16,109 bases of DNA, from assembly GCA_900769735.1 (NCBI GenBank), contig CAAGHY010000131.1, forward strand, positions 1 through 16,109, given 5' to 3'. Below, one piece after another: positions 12,710 through 16,109 of the stretch. The notes beneath the pieces are model-generated. The model had not been told where the DNA came from, did not search any database, and saw only the letters and a program-made list of their open reading frames with translations. The position numbers and the translations under genes were made by a program. The DNA is from Rikenellaceae bacterium. GTDB lineage: Bacteria; Bacteroidota; Bacteroidia; Bacteroidales; UBA932. Within the stretch, counting starts at the first letter, position 1, and each line of letters opens with the position of its first letter.

Positions 12710-15643
12710 ATGAAACTACTCACTAAACTATTAGTTGTGGCGGTAATGGCATTCTTTACCGCAAGTTGTGGAAGCAAGTACACCTATGAAACAGTTCCGG
12801 GTGATTTGCTTGACACAAAAATCTATACAATGGAGAACGGCCTTAAAATATATATGACCGTTAATCCCGATGAACCGCGCCTTCAAACCTACATTGCAGT
12901 AAAGGTTGGTGCAAAAAATGACCCTTCAGAGACAACAGGATTGGCCCACTACTTTGAGCACCTTATGTTCAAGGGATCAGAGAAATTTGGAACAAGTAAC
13001 TATGCTGCAGAGAAACCTCTTTTGGACCAGATAGAGAAAGAGTTTGAGGTATACCGTACCCTTACAGACGAGGCAGAGAGAACCGCTGCATACAAAGTGA
13101 TTGACAGCCTTTCATACGAGGCTTCAAAATACTCAATTCCAAATGAGTATGACAAACTGATGGCTGCAATTGGAGCACAGGGAACCAATGCTTATACCTC
13201 TTATGACCAGACAGTTTACGTTGAGGATATCCCAAGCAACCAGATTGAGACTTGGGCAAAAATTCAGGCAGACCGTTTCCAGAACAATGTAATCAGAGGA
13301 TTCCACACAGAGCTTGAGACTGTATATGAGGAGAAGAACATGTCCCTTACACAGGACAGCAGAAGGGTACTTGAGGAGATGCTTGCACAGCTTTTCCCTA
13401 ACCATCCGTACGGCCAGCAGAGTGTACTTGGTACCCAGGAGCACCTTAAGAACCCTTCAATCACCAACATAAAGAACTACCACAAAGATTGGTATGTTCC
13501 AAACAACATTGCAATCTGTGTTTCAGGAGATTTTAATCCCGACGAATTTGTGGCAATCATTGAGAAATACTGGAGCAACTTCCCTGCAAACCAGAACCTG
13601 AAGAAACTTGAGTTCCCTGAGGAGAAACCTCTCACAGAGCCTGTAAAAGTTGTATTGGAGGGACAGGAGGCACCGTTCCTTTACCTTGCGTGGAGACTTC
13701 CTGCAGCAAAATCAGAGGATATGCCTGCCCTTACAGTTATGGAGAATATCCTGAACAACGGAAGCACAGGTCTTATAGATGTAAACATCAACCAGGCACA
13801 GAAAGTTCTTGGCGGTGCAGGTGGTGGAGTACAGACTTTTACAGACCACTCTTGCTTCCTTCTTACAGCTAGACCAAAACAGGGCCAGACTTTGGATCAG
13901 GTTCAGGAGCTTTTGCTTGAGCAGGTAGAGCTTTTGAAGAAAGGTGAGTTTGACGAGTCAATGATTGCATCTGTAGTGAACAACTACAAGAAATATGAGA
14001 TGAGTGCAATGGAGAGCAATGCCAACAGGGCTGACAAATTTGTTACTTCATTCATTTATGAGATTCCTTGGGCAAATATGGTTGCAGAGTTGGATAATAT
14101 GGCCAAAGTTACCAAGGAGGATGTTGTTGCAATGGCAAACAAATATCTTACAGAGGGTTATGTAACTGTTCATAAAGAGCAGGGCAAGGCTCCTGAGACA
14201 GCTGCCATCAGCAAACCTAAGATTACCCCAATTCTAACCAACCGCGACAAACAGAGCCAGTTCCTTTTGGATATTCAGGCAGAGGCAGCTGCAGCACAGC
14301 CAATTGAGCCTGTATTTGTAGACTTCAGCAAGGATATGCAGAAAGGTTCGGCAAAAAATGGTGTTGAGGTGCTATACAAGAAAAATGAGAAAAATGATTT
14401 GTTCTCATTGAATATTGCAATTGACTTTGGAACAAAAGACAATAAGGTTATATCATTTGCAACAGGTTACTTCAACTACCTTGGCACAATGGAGAAAACT
14501 GCAGCCCAGATCAAGAAAGAGCTTTATGACCTTGCCTGCAACGCAGGAGTACAGGCTGCCGGTGAGAAGGTATACATAAGTGTATCCGGCTTGAGCGAGA
14601 ACATGGAGGCTGCCCTTGCAATCATTGAGGATAAGATTGCAAATGCCAAAGGTGATGATGCAGTACTTGCAAACTACAAGGCAAACATCTTCAGACAGAG
14701 AGCAAACAGCAAAACCAACCAGAGAGGCTGCTACTCAATGCTTACCCAGTATATCAACTACGGCAAGAACAACCCTGCCACATACGTTCTTTCAAACAAG
14801 GAGATTCAGGCCCTTACTTCAGACCAGCTTCTTGGTGAGATCAAGAATGCCCTTGGATACGAGCAGATGATTACCTACTATGGTCCAATGGAGATGGCGG
14901 AAGTAATTGTAACTGTGGAGAAATACCACAATACCCCTGAGAAATTGGAGAAATATCCTAAGAATGAGAGCATGAAACTTCAGGTGAATAATGAGCCTAA
15001 GATTGTGATTGCCCCATACAATGCAAAACAGATTTATATGTTGCAGTATTCAAATACAGGTGAGATATTCAACCCTGCAGACAAGAAAGGTGCAATTGTA
15101 AGGATGTATAATGAGTATTTTGGTGGCGGAATGAACTCAATCGTATTCCAGGAGATGCGTGAGGCCCGCGGATTGGCATACTCTGCAAATGCAAGATATG
15201 TGTCTCCAGCCAAGGAGGGTGAGACATACTATTTCACTTCATTCATTGCAACCCAGAACGACAAGATGATGGATGCTGTAAATGCATTTGACGAGATCAT
15301 CAACCAGATGCCTGAGTCTGAAGCTGCATTCAACATTGCAAAAGAGAATATCATTGCAACCCACAGAACCCAGCGTCTTCTTGGTTCAGATGTAATCAAC
15401 TACTATCTTAACCTTAAGAAACAGGGATATGACTGTACAGTTGACCCACGAAAAGAAATGTTTGAAATGGCTCAACAATACACCTTGCAGGATGTTATAG
15501 AGTTCCAGAAAGAGGTAATCAAAGACAGAAAATACGTTATTGGTATCCTTGGTTCAGAAAAAGATTTGGATATGAAAGCCCTTGTGCCAGAAAAGTATGG
15601 AAAGGTTGAGAGGGTATCACTGGAAGATATTTTTGGATACTAA
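12710..15643 (+). CDS. M16 family zinc metallopeptidase, lipoprotein, two-module form
   Basis: This 977-residue protein begins with a lipoprotein signal peptide ending in lipobox TASC (Cys20), so it is probably anchored in the envelope facing the periplasm. The N-terminal module has the inverted zinc motif HYFEH (His80, Glu83 catalytic, His84) in GLAHYFEHLMFKG. Its third zinc ligand is likely Glu208 in ELETVYEEKN; Glu201 and Glu208 have the same spacing as Glu162/Glu169 of pitrilysin. About 123 residues separate His84 and Glu208, more than the usual 77 or so, because of a helical insertion (about 103-150). The second half (about 545-977) lacks HxxEH but keeps the substrate-binding EMREARGLAYS segment. 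M16 enzymes enclose and degrade short unfolded peptides; the natural substrate here is unknown. The ferredoxin gene follows with no terminator between. Confidence 0.93.
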   Translation: MKLLTKLLVVAVMAFFTASCGSKYTYETVPGDLLDTKIYTMENGLKIYMTVNPDEPRLQTYIAVKVGAKNDPSETTGLAHYFEHLMFKGSEKFGTSNYAAEKPLLDQIEKEFEVYRTLTDEAERTAAYKVIDSLSYEASKYSIPNEYDKLMAAIGAQGTNAYTSYDQTVYVEDIPSNQIETWAKIQADRFQNNVIRGFHTELETVYEEKNMSLTQDSRRVLEEMLAQLFPNHPYGQQSVLGTQEHLKNPSITNIKNYHKDWYVPNNIAICVSGDFNPDEFVAIIEKYWSNFPANQNLKKLEFPEEKPLTEPVKVVLEGQEAPFLYLAWRLPAAKSEDMPALTVMENILNNGSTGLIDVNINQAQKVLGGAGGGVQTFTDHSCFLLTARPKQGQTLDQVQELLLEQVELLKKGEFDESMIASVVNNYKKYEMSAMESNANRADKFVTSFIYEIPWANMVAELDNMAKVTKEDVVAMANKYLTEGYVTVHKEQGKAPETAAISKPKITPILTNRDKQSQFLLDIQAEAAAAQPIEPVFVDFSKDMQKGSAKNGVEVLYKKNEKNDLFSLNIAIDFGTKDNKVISFATGYFNYLGTMEKTAAQIKKELYDLACNAGVQAAGEKVYISVSGLSENMEAALAIIEDKIANAKGDDAVLANYKANIFRQRANSKTNQRGCYSMLTQYINYGKNNPATYVLSNKEIQALTSDQLLGEIKNALGYEQMITYYGPMEMAEVIVTVEKYHNTPEKLEKYPKNESMKLQVNNEPKIVIAPYNAKQIYMLQYSNTGEIFNPADKKGAIVRMYNEYFGGGMNSIVFQEMREARGLAYSANARYVSPAKEGETYYFTSFIATQNDKMMDAVNAFDEIINQMPESEAAFNIAKENIIATHRTQRLLGSDVINYYLNLKKQGYDCTVDPRKEMFEMAQQYTLQDVIEFQKEVIKDRKYVIGILGSEKDLDMKALVPEKYGKVERVSLEDIFGY

Positions 15644-15663
15644 CAATAATGTTATTAATTTTG
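15632..15663 (+). promoter_or_regulatory. ferredoxin promoter, Bacteroidota type
   Basis: TTTG (15632-15635), exactly 20 bases, and TAATTTTG (15656-15663) match the full Bacteroidota consensus TTTG-N19-21-TAnnTTTG. The -33 element lies in the last codons of the M16 gene. Predicted start near 15670 gives an A-rich leader of about 37 bases. This is the best promoter in the window. Confidence 0.75.
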
Positions 15664-15706
15664 CGTTTGGTTTAAACACAATTAACAAACAATAAAATTT
15701 AAAGTC

Positions 15707-15874
15707 ATGGCTTACAAAATTACAGAGGATTGCGCAGCTTGCGGTACTTGTATTGACGAGTGTCCAGTAGGTGCTATTTCAGCAGGCGACATTTACAAAA
15801 TTGACGCTAACATGTGTACTGATTGCGGTACTTGCGCTAACGCTTGCCCAATGGGTGCTATCACTCAGGCTTAA
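15707..15874 (+). CDS. Small 2[4Fe-4S] bacterial-type ferredoxin
   Basis: This 55-residue low-potential electron carrier is of the clostridial/Bacteroidales type, probably exchanging electrons with pyruvate:ferredoxin oxidoreductase, hydrogenase or Rnf in the cytoplasm. The peptide starts MAYKITEDCAACGTCIDECP and has two complete cluster motifs: Cys9, 12, 15, 19 and Cys37, 40, 43, 47, each last Cys followed by Pro. Two-fold internal repetition (GTCIDECPVGAI / GTCANACPMGAI) is clear. The ATG at 15707 has an A-rich leader. Codon use is strongly biased (GCT for most alanines, ACT for most threonines, GGT for glycine), unlike neighbouring genes, which fits very high expression. It has its own consensus promoter and strong terminator, so it is mainly a single-gene unit. 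Confidence 0.96.
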   Translation: MAYKITEDCAACGTCIDECPVGAISAGDIYKIDANMCTDCGTCANACPMGAITQA

Positions 15875-15902
15875 TTTCAATTAAGCAGAGAAAGATTCAC
15901 GG

Positions 15903-15933
15903 GAGAGTGGCCAAAAGGTCACTCTCTTTTTTT
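15903..15933 (+). terminator. rho-independent terminator after ferredoxin
   Basis: A 10-base-pair stem (15903-15912 with 15917-15926, one G-T pair), an AAAA loop and seven T residues follow the ferredoxin stop by 28 bases. It is oriented for the plus strand only. Confidence 0.92.
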
Positions 15934-16109
15934 ACTGCTTGCGTAGGGCACGGCTCCCGGCCTTCCTACTGCTGCCATCACTTTGTGCAATTTTGGGGTA
16001 TTTTCTACGCAAACATTATTCAATTGCCTCCTTTGTATTTTCCTGATTTAGGTTGACTCGGTTTTATAGATTTATACTGATATACGTTTACTATTTACCT
16101 TTATTCCTA
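15934..16109. other. non-coding region with inverted repeats at the right end
   Basis: No convincing reading frame, tRNA or known RNA motif was found. TTGCGTAG (15939-15946) and CTACGCAA (16005-16012) form a perfect 8-bp inverted repeat bounding 74 bases. Inside are nested pairings GGCA (15947-15950) with TGCC (15973-15976), or alternatively GTAGG (15943-15947) with CCTAC (15965-15969). The left part is markedly GC-richer than the AT-rich sequence after 16012. It may be a small structured RNA, the end of a neighbouring element, or chance. Confidence 0.35.

Noticed and set aside
15963..15978. Short similarity on the minus strand to the 16S rRNA GGCAGCAG region
   Set aside because: Only about 13 bases resemble it and the flanks do not match, so it is chance.
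15939..16012. tRNA gene suggested by 74-base length and a closing stem
   Set aside because: No D-loop, anticodon arm or T-loop (GGTTCGAATCC-like) sequence on either strand.
15844..16056. 70-residue plus-strand frame across the ferredoxin end and terminator
   Set aside because: It begins inside ferredoxin in another frame and runs through a strong terminator; no family features.

Overview
The window looks like ordinary core chromosome from a member of the Bacteroidota, most likely order Bacteroidales. The evidence is: a cysteine-rich 55-residue 2[4Fe-4S] ferredoxin of the Bacteroidales type, a Bacteroidota-style LptD, a DnaA with the LDDVQEF Walker B variant, DUF1573 and lipoprotein M16 proteins, almost no Shine-Dalgarno sequences (A-rich leaders instead), and several TAnnTTTG (-7) promoter boxes typical of the Bacteroidota primary sigma factor. 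I see no mobile element, CRISPR array, tRNA or rRNA gene, and no clear sign of recent transfer.

Layout. On the left (1-5374) is a cell-envelope block. lptD and then ridA (cut by the window edge) run leftwards. From the same short intergenic region an N-acetylmuramoyl-L-alanine amidase with a SPOR domain and an MCE/MlaD-like protein run rightwards. A strong terminator (5424-5455) closes that block. Next, on the plus strand, come dnaA, pepD (Xaa-His dipeptidase) and rpe (ribulose-phosphate 3-epimerase). dnaA and pepD are separated only by a 42-base hairpin that fills the whole gap. A leftward cluster follows: a DUF1573 periplasmic protein (promoter end), meaB, and a putative heavy-metal exporter with a histidine-rich loop. 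Its last gene overlaps the end of rpe tail to tail by 14 bases. Diverging from DUF1573, an M16 zinc-protease lipoprotein and then a small ferredoxin run rightwards, ending in a strong terminator (15903-15933). The final ~175 bases hold no convincing gene but contain inverted repeats.

How the genes fit together. lptD, the amidase and the MCE protein all serve the Gram-negative envelope (LPS export, peptidoglycan cleavage, lipid trafficking) and share one bidirectional promoter region. The rest are housekeeping genes: replication initiation, peptide salvage, pentose phosphate pathway, cobalamin-enzyme chaperone, metal export, periplasmic proteolysis and electron transfer. I found no undescribed multi-gene system. 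The observations most worth checking are non-coding: the dnaA/pepD hairpin with a promoter-like box in its loop, the rpe terminator embedded in the opposing gene's coding sequence, the overlapping divergent promoters at lptD/amidase, and the inverted-repeat region at the right end.
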